The notes beneath the pieces were generated by a model. It saw only the letters and a list, made by a program, of their open reading frames with translations, did not search any database and was not told the DNA's origin. Shown here in pieces: positions 33,170 through 44,170 of a DNA stretch of 64,000 bases. Position numbers and translations under genes: made by a program. Within the stretch, counting starts at the first letter, position 1; the number at the start of each line of letters is the position of its first letter. The stretch lies in contig MU006231.1 of assembly GCA_010093685.1 (NCBI GenBank), forward strand, positions 792,428-856,427, given 5' to 3'. This DNA is from Ophiobolus disseminans. Its lineage: Eukaryota > Ascomycota > Dothideomycetes > Pleosporales > Phaeosphaeriaceae.

Positions 33170-36100
33170 TGTGAGGTATGGTGTAGGTATAGTAGATGTG
33201 TGATGTGCTGGCGGGTGTGGTATGGCGAGAGCGGTAGGCTGCCGTGAGCGGATGCGGAGTGCAGATGTGCGTGCGCTGATAGGTTCCAGAGATGCCTGGT
33301 CGTCTCAAGGTTCGATCCCGTAGGTAAAGCAACGTCCCGTTCAAAGATGTGAGTCTCCCGGTTCGTGATCGGGTGGAAATGTGGTGTCGAGGGCGGGAGC
33401 AGGGTGCATGCTTTGGAGGAAAGGCTCAGCGGAGAAAAACCTTTCACGACGCGACGACTTGTACGGTGAAGACGAGACTTTTCGCGGTGAAGATGACACT
33501 GGGAGCACAACAATCCGGGGTACTTTTCTCAAGGAAAGCCAAGGCACGTTATGTAAACAGGCAAACGGGATGAATCTAGCTTAATCTAGGAATAACCACA
33601 CGTGCCCCAGAATTGCGTGAATCCACGGCGAAATCGTCCCGAGTTAAACAACGGCACCTGTTGATCGCATATATATCCTTGATGGGGTTCCAAGCTCGTG
33701 ACTGAATTTGCAGAGCGGTGTAGGGCTGCGAACACGGGACTTATAGTGCTACCCAAACGTCCTCGCTATTCCAGAGGTTCCAGCTGCAGAAATGTCTGAG
33801 GTAAGAAACGGCCAATATCGTGTAACGAGCGGCGGCAACGAGCCTACCGGAGTTGGTCTTGGGGGAGGCGGAAGTGAGAATGGTGGGCGGATGATCTATA
33901 TGGGGTGGCACAGCGTTCAGCCGTCGTATAGTCCGGAAGTCAGAAATGTAGCTATCCACGGCCGTGAGCGAATGTTGGAGTCCTGTTTCGGTGCGTCTGT
34001 TCTGCTGTGTCTAAGGCTAGCGTGGGTGCGGTGGAAACGGTAGGGCTGTCAGAGATTGAAGAACCATCCAAATTTTCGCCAGATGCCAGCTGAAGCCATT
34101 CCTGCGAGTCTCAAGTCTTGCAAACCTCCTGCACGAATGCGTGTAGATGAGAAGCGCCGTCTCCTTGGATGCAGGCTGCCCTCCCTAGCTGTGTCTGCTG
34201 CTTTCGTGCTGCGGAGGAGTTGGTAGCCTCCCGATGCCCCTGGTTCAGTTCGGCTCCATGCTTAATTTGCCGTGGGGTAGCTTCATCGCCACCACCACCC
34301 CTACAACACCACCGCCATAATTCTCAACACTCAAGCGACGATCCTTTGGGCCTGCGAGAGTATAGATACCAGCTCGGAGAATGGCGAGACAAGGGCGATG
34401 GGATTTCCAGGCGCCTAGGAACATTCACGCGCCGTAAGCTCGCCGCGCTTCTCCACAGCAACCACCCCTTCTGCGAGCTTCAAACACTCATCGACTAGGA
34501 TGAGCCCGATGGGAAGGGACTCATATTATCATTGTCGCTTCCAAGAAACTGCACTAATCCTCGGAGGTCGTGCCTGCTCCGTGAGCTGCGAGGCGGCTGC
34601 CAATGCCAGAAGCCAAAGTTTGGGCGCTCGGCCAGCTGCAGCAACCGCGACCGGACCAGATCAAATGCGCCTTGTAGTTGGACTTAGAGGCTACAATAGA
34701 TCCAGCGTATAGTCTGCTCAGCCCATACAGGTCTGTTGCTTCGCGACTCAAGATGGGCCGGCTCCCAGGCAACCACAACTTTGGTGGATGAAAGGTAGCA
34801 GAGAAGAGACTTCCGAGACTCACACTTACAGACTACTATAGGCCTGTAGCGCATCGATCATCTAGTCATTGGAGGAAATTTCTTCTGTCGCACAACGAAG
34901 GAGGGGAAGAGCAAGTATCCGGCCGCAACACAAACATCACTCGACGCTTCGAACCGCCCGAAGACGACAAAGCCTTGTACAACTGGCCAATAGTACTTTC
35001 CTTGCCGCGATACTACTGCACAGAACCCAAAGCGAATACCTCAAGGCGGGTAGCAACTGAAGCTGTCGACGCAAAGCGGACGCGACCAGACCTCGAGACA
35101 GACCCCAAGACCTACGGCAGCAGAAGGATAGCTCAGAGCATTGCAGGGCTATGGCAGAGTGCTACAAGAACATATGGTGTTCCAAAGCGTGGGCAGTCTA
35201 AGAGCCTCTGCGACCATGCTCAAGATCGTTGGCGGCTTGGTGGGGCGACATGACCACGAAAGTTCGACGACTAGAGCTACGACGGCAGACGAGAGGCAGA
35301 GAAGATAGGGTCACACTCCTTATCTTTCAAAAACCTAGTCACGAGCGCATACTGGCTGTCGGAAGATCACTCCTGCGCCAGACGGGCCAAGACAGAAGAC
35401 GCTTCAGATATAGCATGGTGGCGACTTCTTACCCTTTACTGGAAGACTTACCAATACTCGAAGGAGTAAGTCGTCTAGCTTGGAAGACGTTGCTATCCGA
35501 ATTTGAAAGGTCAAGCCTTGTCTATTCGTTGGCAAGTAGGCTGCGACCTGGCGCTTCCATGCAGCGTACCGGTCGCGCTACATTCGACATCCAAGGACGC
35601 AACACCGATGATTGCTGGTGTGACGAAAACACCCAATTCTGGAGCTACTTGCTACAACACTTACTCGATCTTGAGATAATTGACGTCATCGACATGGGAT
35701 GAGCCAAGATCTGAACACATTCGAGATGTGCTCGACAAGAAAGGACCCAAAAGACACCTTACCAATCAAAACTCCAGTTGGTCGGCGGTAAAGTCACCCT
35801 GAAGAGCCGGGTTCTCCGTGGAGTCAGCACACTCTCTTCAAATTCGTGACAGCGCAGCTCCTGTGGGTAGCCAGCGATTGGTGTAAGCATACCAATGCTG
35901 ATTGGTATGGATTTTGCCGAGCCATGGAACCTGTTTCTCGAAAACTTATCGCCTCCAGCAATCAATGAGCTAATCATCCTGGACAGTAGATCATTATGCA
36001 GCTTATTCCTCGGAGGTGTTTGCATGCCATGCCCATTCAGGACGATCAGAAAGAGCTTGGGATGACGCGAATTTGACAAGGGCCGCTGGGTCAGTCACAT

Positions 36101-37909
36101 GCAGCCGCGGAGGGATGCTCTGTGCTTCTGCATTGAGTCGTTGATCGTTGACGGGTCAGGGTTCTTGATGCTGTGCAGGGCATTCTTGGAGCTCGAATCG
36201 TTACCCTGTCTGACGCCAACATCTAACATCCGGCCGGTGAGCGCGTTTTCGAAGTGGAGATCAGCGTACTGGTGGTCATGTCCGTCGGCCTGATTGTGCA
36301 GCGGCTACATAAGTCAACACCCTGGTAGTCCTTATTGAAGGCTTTCCAGCAGCCTAGCGCTTGACGACCCCGGGACCTTGTCGACGATTGCTTGCTTGCA
36401 TGAGAAGTGTCCTTGACCAATCATAACCACGGAGTTGCTTGCGGGATGGTCTTCCGACGCAAGCTGAGAACGACAGGCCTCAGAACTCTCCCGGAATGGC
36501 GCAACATGTTCCCCGTACTGCGACTCGAACAAGAAGTGGGTCGTCGTTTTGAGGCGTTCCATGGGTCCAGGGTCAGCGTCAGGCCGGGGGTTGTTTGACG
36601 ACTTCGGCACTGCTCATGCTTCCGCGCTATGCAGGCGACTCAGGGACCGTTCTTGTGTCGAGCTAGTGTAACCGACCCTGAAGATGCCATCGCTTTTCCG
36701 CGGGCGTCTCATCCCTCCCCGGTCGAAGCCTGCGCTGCGTCGACGACTCGCTCTGTGAATCCTTCCGACTTTCCGACCGCTTATGCCTGCTGCGTCGACG
36801 TCTCGTTGATGATCATGGCCTTTGTCTATTTTTGACTCGTTCAGACGGTTCACCGGCATCGTCCAGGCAGTCCGGCACCCCTCGACATGCGCCAAAGACA
36901 TGTCTTCTCAAGAGGAGTTCCTGATAGTATGTCCTGGAAGCATGCGCACTGGTGTCTCGGTGTTATTCCCACGTCTTCTGCTCAGCGAGGACAACTAGCC
37001 GTCGTTGTCGTGTTCGTTCTCCGCCTTCGCTGGCAGACTGAGATGCATCTCGCGTATCTAACTGATGGCGCTACATCTGGTGACAGGAGTATTTCTTGCG
37101 CAACATACATCTCGACCGGATGTTGCGCGGTAGTTCGGCGTTCGAGACGTGCGATGGTGCGGATTGAAGTTGTGCTCTTCTTGCGTCCAGGCCGCTGATG
37201 CCGCAAAGTTCGCCCGCTGCCATAGTTGTCTCCTTGCCTGCCCAGTACGTCGGTGTTGTAGTGTCGCCCGGCACGGTGGTGTTGTGTGGTGTTGTGTGGT
37301 GTTGACGGGGCTGCTCGGTGAAGCGTGTCTGGCGTCGCGCAAAGGAGGTGTTGCAGAGCTAACGGAGGAGGAGGCACGCCGTTATGCGTTTGGTGAGGAT
37401 TGTTGTTGATGCGCGTGTCAATGATGGTGTTCTCGCCGGTGGTGTTGAGCTGCCGCGAAAGATTAAAGAGGTAGAGCAAGCCGGCTGTCATCACGGAGTC
37501 CGATGCCATCCCGCATCCCGCATCGCGCAATCGCCGTCTGGCTTCCTTGCTGTCTCCACTGTCCCAGGCACAGATCCAGAGTTTTGCGAGGGCTCGTCGT
37601 CATCATCGTCGTCGCCGGGCGTGTGCTTGGTGTCGTTCGATGGGTGGGCGGGGGTTCCGCCCGAAGGCGTGCACGAGTGCTTGTCGAGCGTGCAACTTTC
37701 GAAACCTTCAGGGTGGGCAGATTATGCCACGTCGCGGCGCATCGATGACTATTCAAAAGGCGCGTTAGCTTTGTCAAAGAGGAGCAAACTTGATGGCCGC
37801 GAAGCAAATCAGTGTCGTCACATGGATGCCGCATCCTGAGTGTTCACATACCAAGGTCGCCGAGAAGGGAGCCTCCGCCTCTACTCCCTTCTTCTCCTCT
37901 TCCTCCGCC
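33170..37909. other. Gene-poor region with one candidate reading frame
   Basis: No recognised gene lies in these 4.7 kb. The most coding-like stretch is on the plus strand at 35229-35702, listed separately. GTGGTGTT units repeat three times near 37279-37310. Frames at 36.9-37.8 kb overlap in several phases; a 50-codon minus-strand frame at 37223-37071 follows an ACACCACAC-rich leader like those of the small genes nearby, but is too short to support. I see no transposon ends. Confidence 0.4.
35229..35702 (+). CDS. Candidate orphan reading frame
   Basis: This open frame of 157 codons has a balanced, protein-like composition in its second half (for example RLAWKTLLSEFERSSLVYSL and TQFWSYLLQHLLDLEII). 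The first third is Arg-rich and looks random. No domain is recognised. It could be an exon of a lineage-specific gene or a fragment of a decayed one. The frames just upstream (34869-35253) do not join it with obvious splice sites. Confidence 0.22.
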   Translation: MAAWWGDMTTKVRRLELRRQTRGREDRVTLLIFQKPSHERILAVGRSLLRQTGQDRRRFRYSMVATSYPLLEDLPILEGVSRLAWKTLLSEFERSSLVYSLASRLRPGASMQRTGRATFDIQGRNTDDCWCDENTQFWSYLLQHLLDLEIIDVIDMG

Positions 37910-38194
37910 TCACGAGCCCGGGTCCCAAGAACCGTCCGCATCGTAGTGCAGGCAGAAGGCGCAGCACCAAAAGACCCACAGCTGGTAGTACATGCGCTCG
38001 ACGTCGAGCCAGAACTGCATCCAGCGAAGCATGTGCATCGCGCAGCACCACGGCAATGGGTCTACCACCTCGGCGGCCTCTAACTCCGTGATCAACGCTT
38101 CCACCTCGCGGCGGTTGCTGTCGATCTGCTGGAGGTACCGCTCGAAGTGGTACCCGAGTTCGTACACGGTCATGGCGTGTGCGGGGTTCGACAT
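37910..38194 (-). CDS. Small Trp/Cys-rich protein
   Basis: This frame from ATG 38194 encodes 94 residues. A helical, charged first half (YELGYHFERYLQQID, REVEALITELEAAE) leads into a segment very rich in Trp, Cys, Met and Tyr (WCCAMHMLRWMQFW, MYYQLWVFWCCAF). Codons end mostly in C or G, and the ATG follows a CA-rich leader of the kind seen before real fungal genes, both arguing that it is coding. The frame is open further upstream, but that part looks like leader. I recognise no family. Two other short minus-strand genes (39023-39346 and 46326-46673) have a similar size and layout and may be distant relatives. Confidence 0.5.
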   Translation of the reverse strand: MSNPAHAMTVYELGYHFERYLQQIDSNRREVEALITELEAAEVVDPLPWCCAMHMLRWMQFWLDVERMYYQLWVFWCCAFCLHYDADGSWDPGS

Positions 38195-39022
38195 TGCGTC
38201 GATGCGATTGGAGCTGTTAAGCTTTGGTGTGATGTAGTCTTCTTGGTGTGCTGTTAAGCTGTCGAAGATTGTGTCCAACGTGATGTTGGAGATGGAGGTG
38301 GTGTCAAAAAGGTCGATTCTGCAGCTCGAAAACAACACCACAGCGGACATCGTGAGATTCGGCGGCCCGTGCGCCCCCACCAGCAGCGTTCTCTCGCCAT
38401 ACGCAACCTACAAATGCCTAGATGGGCCGCGAGGGGTCGCAAAATGATATCTGAGTCTTGACAGTTCAGCTCGAGAAATCTTGGATGTCCTCAGGCTTTG
38501 AGGATAATCTCATTCAACTCAAGCTATTTCCGCCGCCAATTGGCTAGGAATTGGGCATGAGACACAGGTCTATGCAGATTATAGCCTTTCAGCATTGATA
38601 AGGGACGTTGCATCAAGCTTTTGAGATGTCCTGTTTGCTTTTCTGCCCCTTTTTGTGCATCTTTGCAACCACAAGAGGGATTTTGCATGTTAAGATCAAT
38701 GATATCTCGCCCCCTTGAAGAACAAGAGAGAGAGGAAGACTGTCACACTACTTGTCTTTGTCAAGACCAGTTATTTGAAGAATTTGTTTGCATTTCTATA
38801 TGTCCCAAAAGGGATCGAGACGGCGAAGACACCCAGAACCAACCCCACGAACGACCGGCGGCCCCTTCCTCTTCAACCCCCATCTCCACAAGACTTCGTC
38901 ATCTGCTTGTAGGGACTGCCAAAACCCCCTCACTCCCCCCTTCTCGGCGCGCTGTGAGATCTGCTGCACGAAGATCGTGCGCTTATCGCGGTCCCTTCAT
39001 CCCCGCCTTCCCCACCCCACAC
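38195..39022. other. Gap; plus-strand frame here is a shadow
   Basis: A plus-strand frame of 238 codons (38621-39337) runs across this gap into the reverse of the gene at 39023-39346. Its composition is explained by that gene's codon bias on the other strand, so I do not call it. Nothing else is seen. Confidence 0.45.
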
Positions 39023-39346
39023 TCAACGGTCTTCCTCCTCGCCGGCCCTGTTCCAGACCGCAAGACGACAGTACTCGGCCCAGACCCAGTCCCTCGCCGC
39101 GTCCAGAACCGGCACCTCTGCGGCCACCCACTCGAGCTGGATGCCCGGCGTCAGCAGAATCACCGCCAACTCTGCGTACCGGACCACCCGTTGCTCCAAC
39201 AGGCCCTCGACGTACTCGGCGAGGTCGTACTGCATCTCGCGCTCGGTGAAGGCGGCGTGGCGCAGGTATCGCCAGAAGCTGAACGCGAGCTTGACGCGGT
39301 GCGGGTCGCCGAGGAGGGGGAGGTCGGCTTCGTTTGAGCATGACAT
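39023..39346 (-). CDS. Small helical protein of unknown function
   Basis: This frame from ATG 39346 encodes 107 residues with strong G/C third-position bias. The protein is predicted helical and acidic: FSFWRYLRHAAFTEREMQYD, then EYVEGLLEQRVVRYAELAVI, and a Trp-containing end (DWVWAEYCRLAVWNRAGEE). The ATG is preceded by CACCAC/ACAACC-rich DNA typical of fungal leaders (about 39350-39410). No domain is recognised. A loose LRH...LLE spacing is shared with the small gene at 46326-46673. Confidence 0.5.
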   Translation of the reverse strand: MSCSNEADLPLLGDPHRVKLAFSFWRYLRHAAFTEREMQYDLAEYVEGLLEQRVVRYAELAVILLTPGIQLEWVAAEVPVLDAARDWVWAEYCRLAVWNRAGEEEDR

Positions 39347-40089
39347 TTGTGTGATGTCGGCGGTGGTGGTTGTTGGTGGTGGTGTGGTGTGGTGTCTTGT
39401 GTGTTTTTGTTTGTGAGATGTGTGATGTGAGATGGGTAATGGGTGTGTTGGGTGCTCGAGTTGGCTTAGGCTCGCGATGCGGCTCCAAAGTATCGTCGAA
39501 ATGGTCCCAAGACGAGCCCCAGTGTTGTGTTGTTAAGCGAACTGCGTTCAAACCTCAAAACAGGTGGAATGGACCAATGGGTGTCTCGAGAGGTTTGTTC
39601 TTCGTCGGACTGGACATTCTCCACGCTTTTCTACTTGATGGACGACAATTGAGCCAGGACGACGAGTATCGAGGAGTCTCCCCGCGAGCTCTATTCCAGG
39701 ATTGATTTAATATTTTGGATGCCCCCTGAATGGAGACTCGAAGACACTCACTTTTGATCAACTCGCCATTTGCTCCAGGCGTATACTTCGACCATTTCAC
39801 CAGCACATGCTGTACGGAATCCATATTCCATGAGGGCGCTTCTGCGACCATCAAACACCGTCCGAACAGAATACCGAGCCTTCAGACAGCGCCATTGCCG
39901 AACAGATTCCCGTGAGCTAGAAGATGCTGAAAGCAATAATCAGGAACACTACGAAATATTCCAGCCAATGCGGACGGCTGCAACAGCCTATTGAGCTGAG
40001 AGAAGACATATACCTCAATTGTGTATACTAGGATCGCTCAACCCACATCCAGACTTAGTTCCGAGTCACCGCGTAGTCAGTCAGCTGCA
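39347..40089. other. Gap with coding-like minus-strand fragments
   Basis: On the minus strand at 39936-39748 and 39854-39555 there are two overlapping frames with protein-like composition (RTVFDGRRSALMEYG; VQHVLVKWSKYTPGANGE). They may be exons or remnants of a short gene; a GTGAGT donor follows the first. I could not assemble a full gene. Confidence 0.25.
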
Positions 40090-41222
40090 ATGTCTGCTAT
40101 TCTGACAGCACAAGAGCTATGCTATCAAGCATCTCAACGCACTCGAGGAGACGCAGCCATAATTCTTCCCTACCAAAGATCCCATTATACTCAAGGATGA
40201 GATCCAGGTTATGGCGTTTGGTGTATATTACTAAACGCACAACACTGAGCCATTACAATTTGTGCAAGAGCAGGCATCTAAGTCTTTGGACAAGCAGCCG
40301 CTACTCAAAGAGTTGAGGGCAAAGACTGGAACTACTATCAAGACTGGTGATTGTCTTTGCTCTATGCCAAATATCTACAACTTGCCTGAAAATCGGCAGT
40401 CTGCGATACGACATACCATGCTCCGCACGAGTTCTGGATCCTTCTGGATATGAGAGACAGCGGTGCTCCTCAATTCACCAGACAATTCAAATTGGCCATC
40501 CCTCACTATCGTTGCACGGCCTACACTAGTCAAGCTTTGGATCGTGCTTTAGTCAAGAAAGCATGTGCTCGAGCGTGCCGAACAAACAGTCGAGTCCATC
40601 GATGAGGCTGACAGTCGCACTGTCTGCGGGGTTCCTCAACCTAGACATGGTGCTTCTCAAGTACCTCGCGCTGCTCTCCGGACTTCGTATGGTCTTCTTC
40701 CGATGCCTTACGAAATACTCATCGTCCTCCGCGTAAGATCAGATCTCTTAAGTGCGATACTTATGACGTCCTGGTCTACCGCCTCAATCTATCCTGATCA
40801 TTCTCAACGCTTTCCCAGATCTCAAGTTCAACGACACAACGGCGATCGCCTTCGACCTACGTCTCTGGCACCTCGAAAGCTGGTTATTCAATACTTCAAG
40901 ATACTCCCCGCCAAGTCAAGTTTCTCCCCAAATTACTCGAGGCTGCTCTGCCCGGAAGACTTTACCTACTTCACGCCAGCCCACTTTATCCCGGGCTATC
41001 GCCCTTGTTCAGATCCTGGAGCATATCCAAAGCTTCCTACACGACCAGCCATGGCTCCATGAGCGATCCAAAAGATATCCCTCCACCGCGTCCAGAATGT
41101 TCTCAACACCATCCACCAGCTCAACTCCCAAGCCAACTACTTCTCCCGGTGGCTTTATACACTTCTCAGCCCTGAAGAGCTGCTCAATTGCCACTTCAAC
41201 ATACTCCCCGCCAACTCATGCT
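40090..41222 (+). pseudogene. Decayed protein-coding gene of unknown family
   Basis: Coding-like segments follow one another on the plus strand but in different frames and broken by stops. They are YAIKHLNALEETQP then KDEIQVMAFGVYY near 40.12-40.23 kb, VLLKYLALLSGLRMVFF near 40.65 kb, LNAFPDLKFNDTTAIAFDL near 40.80 kb, and VQNVLNTIHQLNSQANYF followed by SRWLYTLLSPEELLNCHFN near 41.09-41.21 kb. No set of plausible introns restores one frame. The pattern fits a gene broken by point changes and small insertions or deletions. I do not recognise the family. Confidence 0.42.
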
Positions 41223-41798
41223 CTCCATGAAATTGCACAATAGTACCATGGTGTTGTACTAGAGGCGTCGAGCCTCCTCGAAGATCTGGCGGAGTTGTAA
41301 GCTCAGGTCCTTGACGTGGGCGTTCTCCATGTCTGTTCAGTTCGAAGTTGAACGAGTGGGTTATGCCAGTGCAGGCCTCCAGTTGAAGACACGTGAACGA
41401 TGGAGGAGTAGTCAGTGCAGCAAATCATCAACTCAACCGGGAAAGCGACATCTCCAGCAACATGCTCAATGCACACATCAAGAAGCGAGCAGCAAATTCA
41501 AAGCAGTCAGCAACACCAAGACATTACATTACGAAGCAGGAGAAGACAGCAGATGACGAGCAAAGCTTTTCATTGGTTATAGAAAGCAACAACATGTTTG
41601 ACCTGAAGCGGTCCATCCATCATCCATTCATTCCATCCTTGATTCCATCATTTAGTCAAAGATCCATCAATCTGAGACACCGAAGTTCGAAAACCAGATC
41701 ATCATCGAAAAGATCGAACAAAGAAAGAAAAGTGCTACTCGAAGTATCGATGCGTTCGAAAACGATGTCAGTCGAAGTGAGCTGCAACAGCAAGCCTC
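41223..41798. other. 3' region of the Mei2-like gene
   Basis: No gene is supported. The stretch at 41610-41680 is rich in ATCCATCATTC-like units on the plus strand. It probably includes the 3' untranslated region of the Mei2-like gene, which ends at 41799. Confidence 0.4.
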
Positions 41799-43950
41799 TC
41801 AGAAGAAAGTGGGAGCCTCGTACTCAGAGGTAGCGCCATGGCCGGAGCGGTTGTAGGCTGGGCTGCCACGAACCGACGAGATGTAAGAGGAGTTGCCGAG
41901 CATGCGAGAGCTACGAGTGGGAGTGGCAGTGTTGACCGACGAAGCTTGATCGTATCCAAGGCCAGGAGCAGGAGTGCCAATGACACCGTGGTTGGCAGCC
42001 AGAGCACGACGACGAGGAGTATCCTGATGCTCAGCGAAGTACTGAGAGATGTGGGTCATGGGGATGTAGTCGAAAGGGATGCAGCCGTTGCGACCCTGGC
42101 CGTAGACGCTGGAATACCAGTTCTCGATGTTGCGCTTGGTGGCCTCGTCAACAACCTGGAAGGGGACAGGTGCAGCACGCTGGTGAGCATAGTGCATGGC
42201 AGCCTGCATCATGTCGCGAGGAGTGCCGCGGTCGTAGGCAGATGGGCGGTTGCGGTGCTCAATGGTGGACGAGTATCCGTGAGGAGGGAAGAGGCCGATG
42301 GTACGAGCACTATCCATCGAACGCTGAAGCTTAGACAGGTTGTCAGGACGAGGGAAGACCTGCTCAATACCAGCTGAGCGAAGCTTGCCGGTAAGCTCAG
42401 CATCGACGAAGGTGAAGAACAAGCGAGGACGACAGAACGGAGTCTCCTGCATGACAGACGAGTTGCGGAACTTCTGGATCAAGGCCTCACGACCCTGGAT
42501 GGTGGCATACGAGATCTCAGCAGCCTTGCCAGAGCGGTAACCGACCCAGCAGCGACGCTCGATCTTGTCGAGGAGGGCGATCATGCCGTGGACGTCGGCG
42601 AAGTTGATGAAGGCGTAACCAACATTGCAGGCGGACTTGAAATCGATACGGAGATAGAAGAAGTCGTAGGTCCCGAAGCAGGCATCATCGAGGATGGTCT
42701 TCAGAGCCAACTGCAAGAAGGGTCAGTAATGCATCAAAAGAGTTGGAGAAGGAGTGACATACCCAATCAAGCTTGTTCGGAATGTTGCGAAGCATGACGG
42801 TGGTGCGAACATCGCTGCCGTCAAGGATGCGCTCGCGACGAACACGGTTGTGCTGGTCAGCAGGATGACGATAGTACGGAGCCATGGGAGGCATCGCAGT
42901 GCCGAGAGCTGGGCGGAAGCCGACGATACGGCCCTGGTCATCGACACGAGGCTTGATAGAACGAGGGGAGTCGGTGATACGCTCGCCAGTGTACAAGGCA
43001 GGCTTGGTAGTGTACCACTGGAATGACTTCTGTTCATGGTCAGTATGTGGACATGAGATGAGTTGTGCATAACTTGCCTCCTTGTTGATGCCCCAGACGG
43101 AATCGGTGCTCAAGCTCGCAACAGCACGGTTGGCGGCATCGACAGAGTGGAACTCGAGACGGAAGGTAAGCTCCATGGTGGAGTCGTTGGTGCCGGTGTG
43201 AGTTGAAGTGCGAACCGCACCGAAGGCCTCACCGACCTGCTCGATGGCGATCTGGATGGCGCCATAGTCGTTGGTCGAGAACTCCCAGACAGCATGGTCA
43301 GGGTTGGGATCGATCTTGACAGACACCTCGATCTGACCCTCGAACTCGTTAATCTGGGCAGTGTCCTGAGACTTGGCGAGGGCGAAGGTGTATCCGGTCA
43401 TGTTCTCGACAGTGAAGCCATGCTGCTCAAGCACGTCCTTGCCTTCAGCAGCGTCGCGAAGGTCGTCGTAGCGAAGGTTGATACCGCGGACGTAGGACGG
43501 GACACAAGACGCGAAGCAAGCATACTGGATGACAGTCAGTGAAGTCGTGGCATGAGGAAGAAGTAGACTTACAAGCTTCATCTGGTGCTGGACGGAGAAC
43601 ATTTCATGCTCCTGATCATGACCAGCAACAGTGCCATCCGGAAGCTGAGAGACATGCTGGAAGCGCGAGATCCAAGCCGGATCGCCCTCGGGAATCTCGT
43701 TGGAGAAGCCACCGTGAACATAGTTGGGCGCAAGAGGGAGGATGTTAGCCTTCTCGAAGTTGATGCCGATGCCGAAGTTGTTGCCAGAGGCGGAGCTGCC
43801 GACGACGGTGGTGACGCTGACGTTGCCGCGGTGGTGCTTGCCGTCACGAGTGAGCTCAGGTGAGTACAGCGTAGGGTCGGTGCCGGCGAAAGGGCTCGAT
43901 GCAGGACCGCGGCCAGCAGACGACTGAGGGGAGTGTTGCTTGGACGACAT
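41799..43950 (-). CDS. Mei2-like RNA-binding protein
   Basis: Mei2 of fission yeast is an RNA-binding protein needed for entry into meiosis; Mei2-like proteins share its special C-terminal RRM. Four exons fit: 43950-43573, 43524-43078, 43029-42763 and 42710-41799, giving 667 residues. The N-terminal part holds one or two weaker RRM regions (SYVRGINLRYDDLRDA; MELTFRLEFHSVDAANRA). The diagnostic Mei2 RRM3 starts TTVMLRNIPNKLDW at the end of exon 3 and continues in exon 4 with YDFFYLRIDFKSACNVGYAF and GKAAEISYATIQGREALI. The second intron is 48 nt with a GC donor (GCAAGT) and lies in frame without stops, so retention would add 16 residues. The Tyr/Ser-rich end (from about residue 520) is disordered. 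A TATA box lies 211 bp upstream of the start codon. Confidence 0.92.
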
Positions 43951-44160
43951 GCTGAACGATGGTGACAGATGATGTACTGATGATGTACAGTAGCGATGGG
44001 TGTGGATAGGTGTGGGAGGTTGTTGACCAACGGGTAAGGTAATGGTCAAGCAAGAGGAGGAAGATGGTCAATGCTCAGATGTCAAAGAGACGGACTGATC
44101 AAAGTTGGAGTGGGGTGTTGAGGCGAGGGAGAAAAAGGAAGAAAGAGCGAGGGGGGCAGC

Positions 44161-44170
44161 CTTTTATATA
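44161..44170 (-). promoter_or_regulatory. TATA box of the Mei2-like gene
   Basis: Read on the minus strand this is TATATAAAAG, a strong TATA consensus, 211 bp upstream of the ATG at 43950. The spacing allows a leader of roughly 100-170 nt. TATA promoters often mark regulated genes. Confidence 0.5.

Noticed and set aside
33280..33340. GGTTCGATCCC, resembling a tRNA T-arm/B box
   Set aside because: The flanking bases do not form a T stem, and no matching D arm, anticodon arm or acceptor stem can be drawn around it.
38621..39337. Plus-strand open frame of 238 codons
   Set aside because: Its 3' half is the reverse complement of the better-supported minus-strand gene at 39023-39346, and its 5' half has no domain.
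41260..41331. Minus-strand mini-frame starting MENAHVKDLSLQLRQ
   Set aside because: Only 23 codons; protein-like by eye but with no partner exon or leader that I could support.
41838..43863. Long plus-strand open frames antisense to the Mei2-like gene
   Set aside because: They arise from the codon bias of the real minus-strand gene and contain no domain of their own.
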